Positions 48,525 through 56,639 of a DNA stretch of 64,000 nucleotides are shown in pieces. The stretch is from Pseudoxanthomonas suwonensis (GTDB lineage: Bacteria > Pseudomonadota > Gammaproteobacteria > Xanthomonadales > Xanthomonadaceae): assembly GCF_000972865.1 (NCBI RefSeq), contig NZ_CP011144.1, positions 434,001 to 498,000 of the forward strand, read 5' to 3'. How positions within the stretch are numbered: position 1 is the stretch's first letter; every line of letters begins with the position of its first letter. A program made the translations under genes and the position numbers. Below the pieces are notes generated by a model. That model saw only the letters and a list, made by a program, of their open reading frames with translations. It did not search any database and was not told the origin of the DNA.

Positions 48525-49739
48525 ATGGGCAACGTCGGCTACATCCCGCGCATGGAAGGGCTCGACGCCCTGCGCGGCTTCGCCCTGTTCGGGCTGTTCA
48601 TCGTGCACATGCCCGAGCTGTTCGAACTGTACTGGGCGCACCCGGCCACCGATCCGCTGCAGCTGGCCGTGCACGACGCCGTGTGGCTGGTGTTCGCCGG
48701 CAAGGCCTTCGCCCTGCTCGCCCTGAGCTTCGGCGTGAGCTTCTTCATCATCATGGACCGGGCCGCGCGCCGGGGCGTGGACTTCACCGGGCGCTTCGTC
48801 TGGCGCCTGGTCCTGCTCGCGGCGATGGGCCTGCTGCACGGGCTCTGGTATCGCGGCGACATCCTCGAAGTGCTGGCGGTGATGGGCCTGTTCCTGGTCC
48901 CGTTCCAGCGGGTGCGCTCGAACCGGCTGCTGCTGGCTGTGGCGGTGTTCTTCCTGCTGCAGCCGCTGATGCTGGTCCGCATCGCCGCCGGCCTGGCGGG
49001 CGCGGAATGGGCCAATCAGCCGCTGCGCTTCTGGAGCGCCACCATTCCGCAGGTCTACCTCGACGGCGACTTCGCCGGCACGGTACGGATGAACGTGGTC
49101 GACGGCCACGGCTTCAAGTGGTTGTTCATGTACGAGTCCGGTCGCCTCAGCCAGCTGCTCGGCCTGTCGCTGGTCGGGATGCTGCTCGGCCGGATCGGCT
49201 TCTTCGCCCGTCCCGAAGCATTCGTGCGGGCGCGGACCGTGGGCCTGGCGATCGCACTGACCTGCGCGGTGGCGCTGTACCTCGCCCGGGAACCGCTCAC
49301 CCAGCTGGTTCCCGCGACCGACGCGATGTCCATGCCGCGCGCGCTGACCGGCGCGCTGCTGGCCAGCCTGTTCGACCTGGCGGCCATGGCCGTGCTGATG
49401 CTGGGTTTCATCGGCATCTACTACGGCGGCGGCGACCGGGCGCTGGGCCTGCTCGCGCCCGCCGGGCGGATGACGCTGACCCTCTACGTCCTGCAATCGC
49501 TGGTGTTCGTGCCGGTGTTCTACGGGTACGGCCTGGGCCTGCACGCGAGCATGAGCCAGGTGCAGGCGCTGCTGCTGGGGCTGGCCGCGTTCGCGGCGCA
49601 GCTGGTCTTCGCCCACCTGTGGTTCAGGCGGTTCTGGTATGGGCCGCTGGAATGGCTGTGGCGCGCCGGCACCTACCTGACCTGGGACGTGCCGTTCGTG
49701 AAGCGTGGCACGGGCGCGGCAGAGGGCATGCCGGCCTGA
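48525..49739 (+). CDS. DUF418 family membrane protein
   Basis: 404-residue inner-membrane protein with about 10 hydrophobic segments. It opens YIPRMEGLDALRGFALFGLF, the DUF418/YeiB-type start, and the C-terminal DUF418 domain contains GRMTLTLYVLQSLVF and FAHLWFRRFWYGPLEWLWR. Function unknown; the acyltransferase-3-like fold suggests membrane or surface modification. The start at ATG 48525 has only a weak GGGG upstream. A TATCCT near 48422 may be its -10. Confidence 0.85.
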   Translation: MGNVGYIPRMEGLDALRGFALFGLFIVHMPELFELYWAHPATDPLQLAVHDAVWLVFAGKAFALLALSFGVSFFIIMDRAARRGVDFTGRFVWRLVLLAAMGLLHGLWYRGDILEVLAVMGLFLVPFQRVRSNRLLLAVAVFFLLQPLMLVRIAAGLAGAEWANQPLRFWSATIPQVYLDGDFAGTVRMNVVDGHGFKWLFMYESGRLSQLLGLSLVGMLLGRIGFFARPEAFVRARTVGLAIALTCAVALYLAREPLTQLVPATDAMSMPRALTGALLASLFDLAAMAVLMLGFIGIYYGGGDRALGLLAPAGRMTLTLYVLQSLVFVPVFYGYGLGLHASMSQVQALLLGLAAFAAQLVFAHLWFRRFWYGPLEWLWRAGTYLTWDVPFVKRGTGAAEGMPA

Positions 49740-49896
49740 GCGGGAACGAAACCCGCGCCCGGCAGGGCACCGTGCCATGGCGGCTCGCCCCGCGGATCGG
49801 CTAGAATCCGCATCCCGCATGCGCGGCGGCCGGCCCCCGGTGGCCGTCCCGTTCCGCCGCGCTCTCCGGATCGCGCGCCAGGCGGTCCAGTCCTAT

Positions 49897-50007
49897 GGTG
49901 GCCCCGTCGGCCCCTCGCGACGCTAGGTCGAAAATCCCGCCAGGGCCGGAAGGCAGCAACGGTATCGATCGACGCGGGCGCCGAGGCAAGCCGGCGGGGC
50001 CGCCACC
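49897..50007 (+). ncRNA. ffs: 4.5S signal recognition particle RNA
   Basis: About 111 nt. The conserved Ffh-binding apex is present as CAGGGCCGGAAGGCAGCAAC at 49943-49962. The ends pair (GGTGGCCCCG with CGGGG...CCACC) and TTTT follows, so the closing stem also serves as terminator. A TAGAAT at 49802-49807 could be its -10, implying a processed leader of about 80 nt. End positions are from pairing and accurate to a few bases. Confidence 0.88.
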
Positions 50008-50257
50008 TTTTCGGGGCCGGTGAAGCAACGCCAGCCGTTGATGCCGCGACGCGCCGTGGCGATGGCTCATGCCTTCTCACTGGGAATGAACGCCAGGGTG
50101 CGGCCGAGGCAAGCCCCCTCCCCGACCCGTCCGGCCCTCAGGCATAGCCTTCGGGCGTTCATCGGACTGCACGCCAATGGCGTGCAAGCAGCCCTCTTCA
50201 CCCCCTTTCGCCTGCGGCTAAAGGAAGGGAGCGAAGCCTGCGACGGCGCTGCCTTCT

Positions 50258-50353
50258 GTAGGAGCCGACTTCAGTCGGCGACACAGACGTCGGAACCACG
50301 AGGGCGTCGCCTGTGCCGACGGCGTCGGGTCGCCGGCTGAACCCGGCTCCTAC
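50258..50353. repeat. GTAG-type REP pair 5
   Basis: Left arm GTAGGAGCCGACTTCAGTCG, right arm CCGGCTGAACCCGGCTCCTAC. The two arms belong to different sequence variants, so the pair is a mosaic. The preceding 50012-50257 holds no gene I can support, only a small TGCACGCC/GGCGTGCA hairpin near 50168. Confidence 0.85.
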
Positions 50354-50379
50354 AACCGCCACAGCGCGGCCGCTCTTCT

Positions 50380-50473
50380 GTAGGAGCTGACTTCAGTCGG
50401 CGACACGGGCGTCGGAACCACGAGGGCGTCGCCTGGGCCGGCGGCGTCGAGTCGCGGTCATGCCCGCTCCTAC
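50380..50473. repeat. GTAG-type REP pair 6
   Basis: Left arm GTAGGAGCTGACTTCAGTCG, right arm GCGGTCATGCCCGCTCCTAC, the latter identical to that of REP pair 1. Mosaic pair directly upstream of long-hairpin copy C. Confidence 0.85.
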
Positions 50474-50504
50474 AAAAGCCGGGCCCTGATCGCCTCACTG
50501 CGAA

Positions 50505-50653
50505 CGAAGCCACGACCCCAAAGCTCCCGAAGACGTGGCGGGCCGGGAGTATTGCGGCAGCGGCCAGGGATGGCCGCGTCGGCGAGTCGGCACAGGGATG
50601 TGCCGCCGAGACGACCGCGATACTCCCGGCCCGCCGCGGCTCAGCCCGAAGCC
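50505..50653 (+). repeat. Long-hairpin element, copy C
   Basis: 149 bp, bounded by CGAAGCC. The closing helix pairs 50537-50557 with 50615-50635 (21 bp, one G-U). Internal hairpins: GCGGCC-AGGGAT-GGCCGC (50560-50577) and CGGCACA-GGGA-TGTGCCG (50588-50605). A GCGGTT/GTTGCC/GTTGTC repeat run follows at 50679-50712. The spacer before the YncE-like gene holds nothing else. Confidence 0.8.
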
Positions 50654-50739
50654 GACCACACCCGGCGCTTTTGACTATGCGGTTGCGGTTGCGGTTGCCG
50701 TTGTCGTTGTCGTGACGACGTATGGCGAGAGCTATCCCG

Positions 50740-51780
50740 CTACGGGCCGGCGCCGGGCGCCGCCGGCACGGCCACGATCCCCAGCGCGTCCGGCTCGTCG
50801 CCGGTGGGCCAGCGCTCCACCACCGCCCAACTGGCGGTATCCACCACGGCGATCTCGTTGCCGCCGCTGATGGCCACGTACACCCGCTGTCCCGAGGGAT
50901 CGGCGATCGCGCCGATCGGCAGCGCGGCGCGGCCGAGCATGGTGTCGCGGTATTCCACGTCCGGGCGCGCGAGCTCGACCAACGCCACCTGCCTGCGCGA
51001 GACCGCATCGAACACCGCCAGGGTGGCGGCGCGCGCGTTGGTCACCAGCGCATGCCGGCCGCTGGGCGTGAACACCACGCGGATCGGGAAACCATCGCTG
51101 TCCAGGGTGTCGAGCACGTCCAGCGTGGCCGGATCGTGCACGGTCACCGTCCCGTCCTCGCGGTTGCTCACCCACACCGTACCGTCGGCGGCGATGGCGA
51201 TGCCTTCGGCGCCGCCACCGGCCGGCTTCTCCAGTACCTCGCCGCTGGCCAGCTCGATGCGTGCCACGGTGCCGGCACGGAGCTTGCTGACGTAGGCCAC
51301 CGCGCCGTCGCGGGCGAGCGCCACCATGTGGCCCGTACCGGGCCCGATGTCGATCGCACGCTCCACCCCACCGGCCGGATCAACCAGCAGCAACGCGTCG
51401 CTGCCCTCGGTAGTGACCAGCAGGCGCCGCCCATCGACGGTGAAGCGCATGCCGTGCGGACGGGTGTGCGTGCCCAGCTCGATCCGCCGCAGCAGCTGGC
51501 CACCGGCGGTGTCGTAGACCCCCAGCGTGTGTCCCGGCGCCTGCCGCCCGTACTCGCTGACCACCGCCAGGCGGCCATCGGGACTCACCGCGATCTCGTG
51601 CGGCCCGGGCGCGGTCGGCGCCTCGCCCAGCTTGCGGCCGTCCTCCAGCGACAGCCGCCAGAGCGTGTCGGCGGACTTGTTGCCGACGAGCAGTTCGGCC
51701 GCGTGCGTGCGCGGCGCGACCAGCAATGCGAACGCGGCGGCCATCGCCGCCATGAGCAGGGGCAGGGACATGCGCTTCAT
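50740..51780 (-). CDS. YncE-like seven-bladed beta-propeller protein, exported
   Basis: 346 residues: signal peptide (LPLLMAAMAAAFALLVAPRTHAA) and repeated propeller blades with patterns such as GPHEIAVSPDGRLAVVSEYG, RPHGMRFTVDGRRLLVTTEG and PIGAIADPSGQRVYVAISGG. No enzyme residues can be assigned. The ATG overlaps the moaE stop (ATGA), so it is coupled to the molybdopterin operon. Such proteins occur near redox cofactor enzymes, but any role here is inference. Confidence 0.8.
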   Translation of the reverse strand: MKRMSLPLLMAAMAAAFALLVAPRTHAAELLVGNKSADTLWRLSLEDGRKLGEAPTAPGPHEIAVSPDGRLAVVSEYGRQAPGHTLGVYDTAGGQLLRRIELGTHTRPHGMRFTVDGRRLLVTTEGSDALLLVDPAGGVERAIDIGPGTGHMVALARDGAVAYVSKLRAGTVARIELASGEVLEKPAGGGAEGIAIAADGTVWVSNREDGTVTVHDPATLDVLDTLDSDGFPIRVVFTPSGRHALVTNARAATLAVFDAVSRRQVALVELARPDVEYRDTMLGRAALPIGAIADPSGQRVYVAISGGNEIAVVDTASWAVVERWPTGDEPDALGIVAVPAAPGAGP

Positions 51781-52271
51781 CGTGGTTCCTCCGGGGCAGG
51801 TTCGCGGGCGGCCGGCGCCGGCTGCGGGTGCAGCCATTGCCGCGCGCCGTCGGCGTAGCGCTCGTGCTTCCAGATCGGCACCCGCGCCTTGACCTCGTCG
51901 ATCACGAAGCGGCAGGCGGCGAAAGCGGCGTCGCGGTGCGCGGCGCTGGCCCCGACCCAGACCGCCAGCTCGCCGATCGCCAGCTCGCCGGTGCGGTGCA
52001 CGCAGTGCACGCCGCAGGCCCCGAAACGCACCACCGCCTCCTCGACGATGCGCTGCCCCTCCGCGGCCGCCAGCGCGGCGTAGGCCTCGTAGCGCAGGCC
52101 CAGCACCGGGCGGCCTTCGTTGTGGTCGCGAACCCAGCCTTCGAAGCTGGCGTAGGCGCCGGCCTCGTCGCGCAGCAGCCGGGTGCGCAGCGCGGCGACA
52201 TCGAACGGTGCCTCCGCCAGTTCAAAACGCGCCAGGACGGGCTCGCCGGGTTCGCGCTCCAGAGCCGCCAT
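51777..52271 (-). CDS. moaE: Molybdopterin synthase catalytic subunit
   Basis: MoaE adds two sulfurs to cyclic pyranopterin monophosphate, with MoaD as donor. The 164 residues show FEGWVRDHNEGRPV, LRYEAYAALA, HRTGELAIGE and the lysines of KARVPIWKHERYADG. The start at 52271 lies 1 nt after the moaD stop. The C-terminus has about 15 extra Pro/Ala-rich residues. Confidence 0.94.
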   Translation of the reverse strand: MAALEREPGEPVLARFELAEAPFDVAALRTRLLRDEAGAYASFEGWVRDHNEGRPVLGLRYEAYAALAAAEGQRIVEEAVVRFGACGVHCVHRTGELAIGELAVWVGASAAHRDAAFAACRFVIDEVKARVPIWKHERYADGARQWLHPQPAPAAREPAPEEPR

Positions 52272-52272
52272 C

Positions 52273-52515
52273 TCAGCCTCCCGATACCGGCGGGATGAAC
52301 GCGACTTCGCTGCCCTCGCGCGGCGTGTCGTCCCAGTGCGCGAACGCGCCGTCCACCGCCACCCGCAGGCGCTCGCGCGGCCAGTGCAGCGCGTGGCGCG
52401 CGGCGGCCTCGGCATACAGCGCGGCCAGGTCGGCCGCGGCGCTGTCCACCGTCTCGCCGTCGCAGCCGGCCGCCTCGCGCAGGCTGGCGAAATACAGCAG
52501 GCGCACCATCGCCAT
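52273..52515 (-). CDS. moaD: Molybdopterin synthase sulfur carrier MoaD
   Basis: 80-residue ubiquitin-like protein ending in the required Gly-Gly (PPVSGG), where the thiocarboxylate forms. It starts [17 protein letters not shown]; the ATG overlaps the moaC stop as TGATG. A second in-frame ATG is at 52509. Confidence 0.93.
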   Translation of the reverse strand: MAMVRLLYFASLREAAGCDGETVDSAAADLAALYAEAAARHALHWPRERLRVAVDGAFAHWDDTPREGSEVAFIPPVSGG

Positions 52516-53033
52516 CAGCCCGCCTTCCCGAAGTCGCGCTTGCCGCCGCGCTTGCCCAGCAGCCGCGCCGGGCCCAGCACGATGGCATGCGACAGCGACT
52601 TGCTCATGTCGTAGACGGTCAACGCCGCCACCGTCGCCCCGGTCAGCGCCTCCATCTCCACCCCGGTGCGCGCGGTGGTGCGCGCGCTGCACTCGATCCG
52701 CAGCTCGCGCTCGCCGTGCCAGTCGATGGCGATGCGCAGTCCTTCCAGCGGCAGCGCGTGGCAGAACGGGATCAGCTCGTGGGTGCGCTTGGCCGCCAGG
52801 GTGCCGGCGATCACCGCGGTCTCGACGATCCCGCCCTTGCCCGCGCGCAGGCCGCTGGCGCGCAGCTGCGCGGCGACCTGCACCGGGAACTTCACCCGGC
52901 ACTCGGCGGTGGCGCTGCGTGCGGACACGGCCTTGCCGGAGACGTCGACCATCGCCGGGCGCCCGGCGGCGTCCAGGTGGGTCGGCTTGGCGAGGGAAGA
53001 CTTGCCACCGCTGGAAAACCTGGATGTCGCCAC
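52515..53033 (-). CDS. moaC: Cyclic pyranopterin monophosphate synthase MoaC
   Basis: 172 residues with the family motifs [43 protein letters not shown] and YDMSKS. The start is GTG at 53033, directly after the moaA stop, with GGAGG 5 nt upstream inside the moaA 3' end. Confidence 0.95.
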   Translation of the reverse strand: MATSRFSSGGKSSLAKPTHLDAAGRPAMVDVSGKAVSARSATAECRVKFPVQVAAQLRASGLRAGKGGIVETAVIAGTLAAKRTHELIPFCHALPLEGLRIAIDWHGERELRIECSARTTARTGVEMEALTGATVAALTVYDMSKSLSHAIVLGPARLLGKRGGKRDFGKAG

Positions 53034-54056
53034 TCAACCTCCGATCAGGTACATCTCGATGTGCTTGCGCGGCGCCTGCGGATTGCCGCGGATCTCGCTG
53101 TAGCGGTCGCCGCGCCGCGCCCACAGGCCGGACACGCGGCTGGCCAGCGCCGCCGCGCCCTGCGCCAGCGCCGGCTTCAGATCATGCCCCTCGCCGGCGA
53201 ACAGGCAGGTGTAGAGCCGGCCGTCGGCGGACACGCGCGCACGGTGGCAGTCGCCGCAGAACGGCGCACTGACCGAACTGACGAAACCGACCTCGCCGCC
53301 GCCGTCGGCGAAGGCGTAGCGCTCGGCCACCTCGCCGCGGTAGCGGGACTGCAGCGGGCGCAGCGGCCAGCGCGCGGCGATGCGGTCGCGCAGTTCGGCC
53401 GAGGCCACGACCTGGTCCTGGCGCCAGCCGTTGCAGGTGCCCACGTCCATGTACTCGATGAAGCGGACCACGTGGCCACTGCCGCGGAAGCGCTCCAGCA
53501 GCGGCAGCACCTGGTCCTCGTTGGCGCCGCGGCGAACCACGCAGTTGATCTTCAGCGCGCCGAAGCCGGCCGCCTCGGCCGCGGCGATGCCCGCCAGCAC
53601 CGCGCCGACCTCGCCACGCCCGCCGGACATCGCGCGGAACGCCTGCGGATCGAGCGCATCGAGGCTGACCGTGATCCGGTGCAGCCCGGCCTGGCGCAAC
53701 GCGCGTGCCTGCGCAGCCAACAGCGAGCCGTTGGTGGTCAGCGCCAGGTCGTCGATGCCGGGGATCCGGGCCAGCCGCGCGACCAGCTCCGGCAGGTGCC
53801 TGCGCAGCAGCGGCTCGCCGCCGGTCAGGCGCAGCTTGTGCATGCCCAGCGTGGCGAAACCGCGCACCAGCGTCTCGATCTGGTCGAAGTCCAGCCGCGC
53901 GGCCGAATCCAGCCCGTGGTCGTCGGGAATGCGGTCGGCCGGCATGCAGTAGCCGCAGCGGAAGTTGCAGGCGTCGATCACCGACAGGCGCAGGTCGCGC
54001 AGCGGCCGGCCAAGGCGGTCGTGCGGCAGCGCCTGCAGCGGCCGGGCCAGGTTCAT
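53034..54056 (-). CDS. moaA: GTP 3',8-cyclase MoaA
   Basis: Radical SAM enzyme of the first molybdopterin step. The 340 residues have the N-terminal CNFRCGYC cluster, LRLTGGEPLLR, and the C-terminal cluster CGDCHRARVSADGRLYTC, and end in the conserved Gly-Gly. The start at 54056 overlaps the MBL gene stop (ATGA). Confidence 0.96.
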   Translation of the reverse strand: MNLARPLQALPHDRLGRPLRDLRLSVIDACNFRCGYCMPADRIPDDHGLDSAARLDFDQIETLVRGFATLGMHKLRLTGGEPLLRRHLPELVARLARIPGIDDLALTTNGSLLAAQARALRQAGLHRITVSLDALDPQAFRAMSGGRGEVGAVLAGIAAAEAAGFGALKINCVVRRGANEDQVLPLLERFRGSGHVVRFIEYMDVGTCNGWRQDQVVASAELRDRIAARWPLRPLQSRYRGEVAERYAFADGGGEVGFVSSVSAPFCGDCHRARVSADGRLYTCLFAGEGHDLKPALAQGAAALASRVSGLWARRGDRYSEIRGNPQAPRKHIEMYLIGG

Positions 54057-54814
54057 GGCAGCGCCGGCATCGTCGCCCGCGGCGCGGCCAGTGGCCACGA
54101 CTCGCCCGGGCGCGCCACCCGGTAGCCGCGGGCCACCATCGCGGTGGCGTCGGCGTGGCCGGCGTAGTGGTAGAGCAGCATGCGCTTGCGCAGCGCCTCG
54201 CCGTACTCGCGCTCCAGGTCGTCCAGCCCGGTGTGCGAGGGATTGCCGTGCAGCGCGCAATCGTGGGCGATGAGCTCGCCTGCGTCGGCGTGGCGCGCCA
54301 GCATCTCCGGGATCGGCCGGGTGTCGCCGCTCCAGACCACGCTGCCGCGCAGGCGCAGGCCGAAGGCGGTGTCGGGCCAGTGGTGGCGCACCGGGAACAC
54401 CTCCAGCCGCAGCCCGTCGTGCCAGAACGCATCGCTGACCGGCACCAGCTGGAACGCGTCCCAGAAATTGGCGCCGCCCTCGGCCAGCACGTTGGGATAG
54501 TCGCCCACCCGCCGCTGCAGCAGCGGCACCACCGGCGCCGGCACGTACAGGCGCGTGCGCCCCTGGCGTTCGGGATCGAAGTAGGTCGACACGAACAGCC
54601 GCTCCAGCCCGGCCACGTGGTCCATGTGCACGTGGGTGATGAACACCGCCCCGGGCGGATGGCCGTACTGCGCCTCGAATGCGCTCAGCCCCTCGGCGCC
54701 GCAGTCGATGGTCAGCCACGGTTTGCCCTGGTGCTCGATGCTGGCCATGGCCGAGCCCAGCTCCACCGCCGACGCATTGCCGACCCCGTGCAACCGCAGC
54801 GACCAGGCGTCCAT
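54053..54814 (-). CDS. MBL-fold metal-dependent hydrolase
   Basis: 253 residues with metal ligands in THVHMDHVAGLE (HxHxDH), further His in PVRHHWPDTAF and Asp in VVWSGDTRPI, close in style to RNase Z/phosphodiesterase-type MBL proteins. The substrate is unknown. Coupled on both sides: TGATG with kdkA and ATGA with moaA. Confidence 0.85.
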   Translation of the reverse strand: MDAWSLRLHGVGNASAVELGSAMASIEHQGKPWLTIDCGAEGLSAFEAQYGHPPGAVFITHVHMDHVAGLERLFVSTYFDPERQGRTRLYVPAPVVPLLQRRVGDYPNVLAEGGANFWDAFQLVPVSDAFWHDGLRLEVFPVRHHWPDTAFGLRLRGSVVWSGDTRPIPEMLARHADAGELIAHDCALHGNPSHTGLDDLEREYGEALRKRMLLYHYAGHADATAMVARGYRVARPGESWPLAAPRATMPALP

Positions 54815-55563
54815 CAGCAGCCCCGCTTCCAGGCTAGGTCGTAGGCCCGGCGCAGGCGGGCGAAGTCGGCCTCGACCTCGGCCGAGGCGCGCTCGCCGCG
54901 CAGCTTGAGCAGCGAGCGCTGCAGCCGGCGCAGGTTGGCCTCGCGCCAGTGCGTGGCCGGGATGCGCATGCGGCCGCGGTCGAAATCGATCATCCAGCCA
55001 CGGCCGTTGCCGTCGAACAGAAGGTTGTGCGCGTTGAGGTCGGCGTGGTCCAGGCCCTCGCGGTGGAAGCGCGCGATCAGCCGGCCGGCCTCCTCCCACG
55101 GCGCGCCGTTGCCGGCCACCAGCGCGCGGTCGGCCAGCGAGCGCACGTCCATCAGCCGCTCCAGCAGGATCGACGCGCGGTACCGGAAACCGTCGCGGGC
55201 ATAACTGGCGGCCAGCGGCTTGGGCACCGGCAGGCCACGGCCCAGCAGTTCGCGCATCAGCCGGAACTCGGCGAAACTGCGCGTGTGCGAGGCGCCGCGC
55301 CACAGGTAGTGGTCGCGGCTGAAGCGGGCGGCCAGGCCGCCACGCAGATACTGGCGCAGCACGCAGGGACCGAATGGCGCGTCGACGAACCAGGCGCCAC
55401 CGCGGCCGCCGGAGCCCACCGGCCGAGCCCGCTCGCCCCAGGCCGCCGGCGAGAACAGATCGGCGCCGGCTTGCCGCAGCCGTTGACGGTCGAAGAGAAT
55501 GGCACCGTACCCGCTCTCCGCGCGGTACGGCGTCAGGGCTTCGCTGGCGTCGAAGGCGACCAT
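54814..55563 (-). CDS. kdkA: 3-deoxy-D-manno-octulosonic acid kinase
   Basis: KdkA phosphorylates Kdo in the lipopolysaccharide inner core in organisms with a single Kdo. The 249 residues show [20 protein letters not shown], the catalytic loop [12 protein letters not shown] and the metal-binding IDFDRGR. The ATG at 55563 lies 7 nt after a TAGACT hexamer, suggesting a leaderless mRNA. Divergent from a heptosyltransferase gene, fitting an LPS core role. Confidence 0.9.
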   Translation of the reverse strand: MVAFDASEALTPYRAESGYGAILFDRQRLRQAGADLFSPAAWGERARPVGSGGRGGAWFVDAPFGPCVLRQYLRGGLAARFSRDHYLWRGASHTRSFAEFRLMRELLGRGLPVPKPLAASYARDGFRYRASILLERLMDVRSLADRALVAGNGAPWEEAGRLIARFHREGLDHADLNAHNLLFDGNGRGWMIDFDRGRMRIPATHWREANLRRLQRSLLKLRGERASAEVEADFARLRRAYDLAWKRGC

Positions 55564-55570
55564 CCGCACG

Positions 55571-55576
55571 AGTCTA
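55571..55576 (-). promoter_or_regulatory. -10 hexamer of the kdkA-MBL-moa transcript (probable leaderless)
   Basis: Minus-strand TAGACT, 7 nt before the kdkA ATG, within the 29-bp divergent spacer. No clear -35; that region would lie inside the heptosyltransferase gene. Confidence 0.4.
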
Positions 55577-55592
55577 ACAACACCCGCAAGCG

Positions 55593-56633
55593 ATGCGCCC
55601 CTCACTCTGCCTGCTGCGCCTGTCCGCCCTCGGCGACGTGACCCACGTCGTGCCGCTGGTGCGCACCCTGCAGCGCGCCTGGCCGGACGCCCCGCCGCTG
55701 CACTGGGTCATCGACCCGGCCGGCCTGCGCCTGCTCGACGGGTTGGACGGGGTGGTGTTCCACGTCTACGACAAGCGCAGCGGCCTGGCCGGCATGCGCG
55801 CCCTGCGCCGCGCCTTGCCGTCGGGCGGCTTCGACGTGCTGCTGCAGATGCAGGTCGCGTTCCGGGCCAACCTGTTGTCCGCGTACATCCCGGCGCGCCG
55901 GCGGATCGGCTACGACCGGTCGCGCTCGAAGGACCTGCACGGGCTTTTCATCAACGAACGCATTCCCGACCGCCCCGGCATCCATGTGCTGGATGCGATC
56001 GGCAGCTTCTGCGAACCGTTGGGACTGCAGCAGACCGACGTGACCTGGGACCTGCCGGTGCCCGAGGCGGCGCGGGCGTGGGCCCACGACCAGTGGCCCG
56101 ACGACGGCGCCCCGGTGCTGATGGTCTCGCCCTGCTCCAGCCACGTGCGCCGCAACTGGTACGCCGACCGCTACGCCGCGCTGGCCGACCATGCCGCCAC
56201 ACGCGGCTGGCGGGTGGTGCTGTGCGGCGGCCGCAGCGAACTGGAACGGCAGACCGCCGACGCGATCCTGGCGGCGATGCGCGCCCCGGCCCTGGACCTG
56301 GTCGGCAAGGACACGCTCAAGCAGCTGCCGGCGCTGCTCGAACGCGCCAGCCTGCTGGTCACCCCCGACTCCGGGCCGATGCACATCGGCAACGCGATGG
56401 GCACCAAGGTGCTGGGCCTGCACGCGGCCAGCAACCCGGCCCGCAGCGGCCCCTATTCGGATCGCCGCTACTGCGTGGACCGCTACGACGACGCCGCGCG
56501 CCGCTACCTGGGCAAGCCGGCCGCGGCGCTCAAGTGGGGGACCAAGATCGAGCACGAGGGCGTGATGGAGCTGGTCACCGTGGACGACGCGATCGATGCC
56601 TTCGAACGCTATCGCGCCGATCACGGCGGCTGA
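55593..56633 (+). CDS. LPS heptosyltransferase-like GT9 glycosyltransferase
   Basis: 346-residue GT-B enzyme of family 9, WaaC-like. It opens [20 protein letters not shown], has [20 protein letters not shown], the ADP-heptose binding region [20 protein letters not shown], and conserved [12 protein letters not shown]. Likely adds heptose to Kdo in the LPS inner core; heptosyltransferase I is the best guess. Divergent from kdkA by 29 bp. Confidence 0.9.
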   Translation: MRPSLCLLRLSALGDVTHVVPLVRTLQRAWPDAPPLHWVIDPAGLRLLDGLDGVVFHVYDKRSGLAGMRALRRALPSGGFDVLLQMQVAFRANLLSAYIPARRRIGYDRSRSKDLHGLFINERIPDRPGIHVLDAIGSFCEPLGLQQTDVTWDLPVPEAARAWAHDQWPDDGAPVLMVSPCSSHVRRNWYADRYAALADHAATRGWRVVLCGGRSELERQTADAILAAMRAPALDLVGKDTLKQLPALLERASLLVTPDSGPMHIGNAMGTKVLGLHAASNPARSGPYSDRRYCVDRYDDAARRYLGKPAAALKWGTKIEHEGVMELVTVDDAIDAFERYRADHGG

Positions 56634-56639
56634 GCCGGC

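Noticed and set aside
50271..51008. 245-codon minus-strand frame over REP pairs 5 and 6 and copy C
   Set aside because: Translation of repeats joined to the shadow of the YncE-like gene; no start or domain support.
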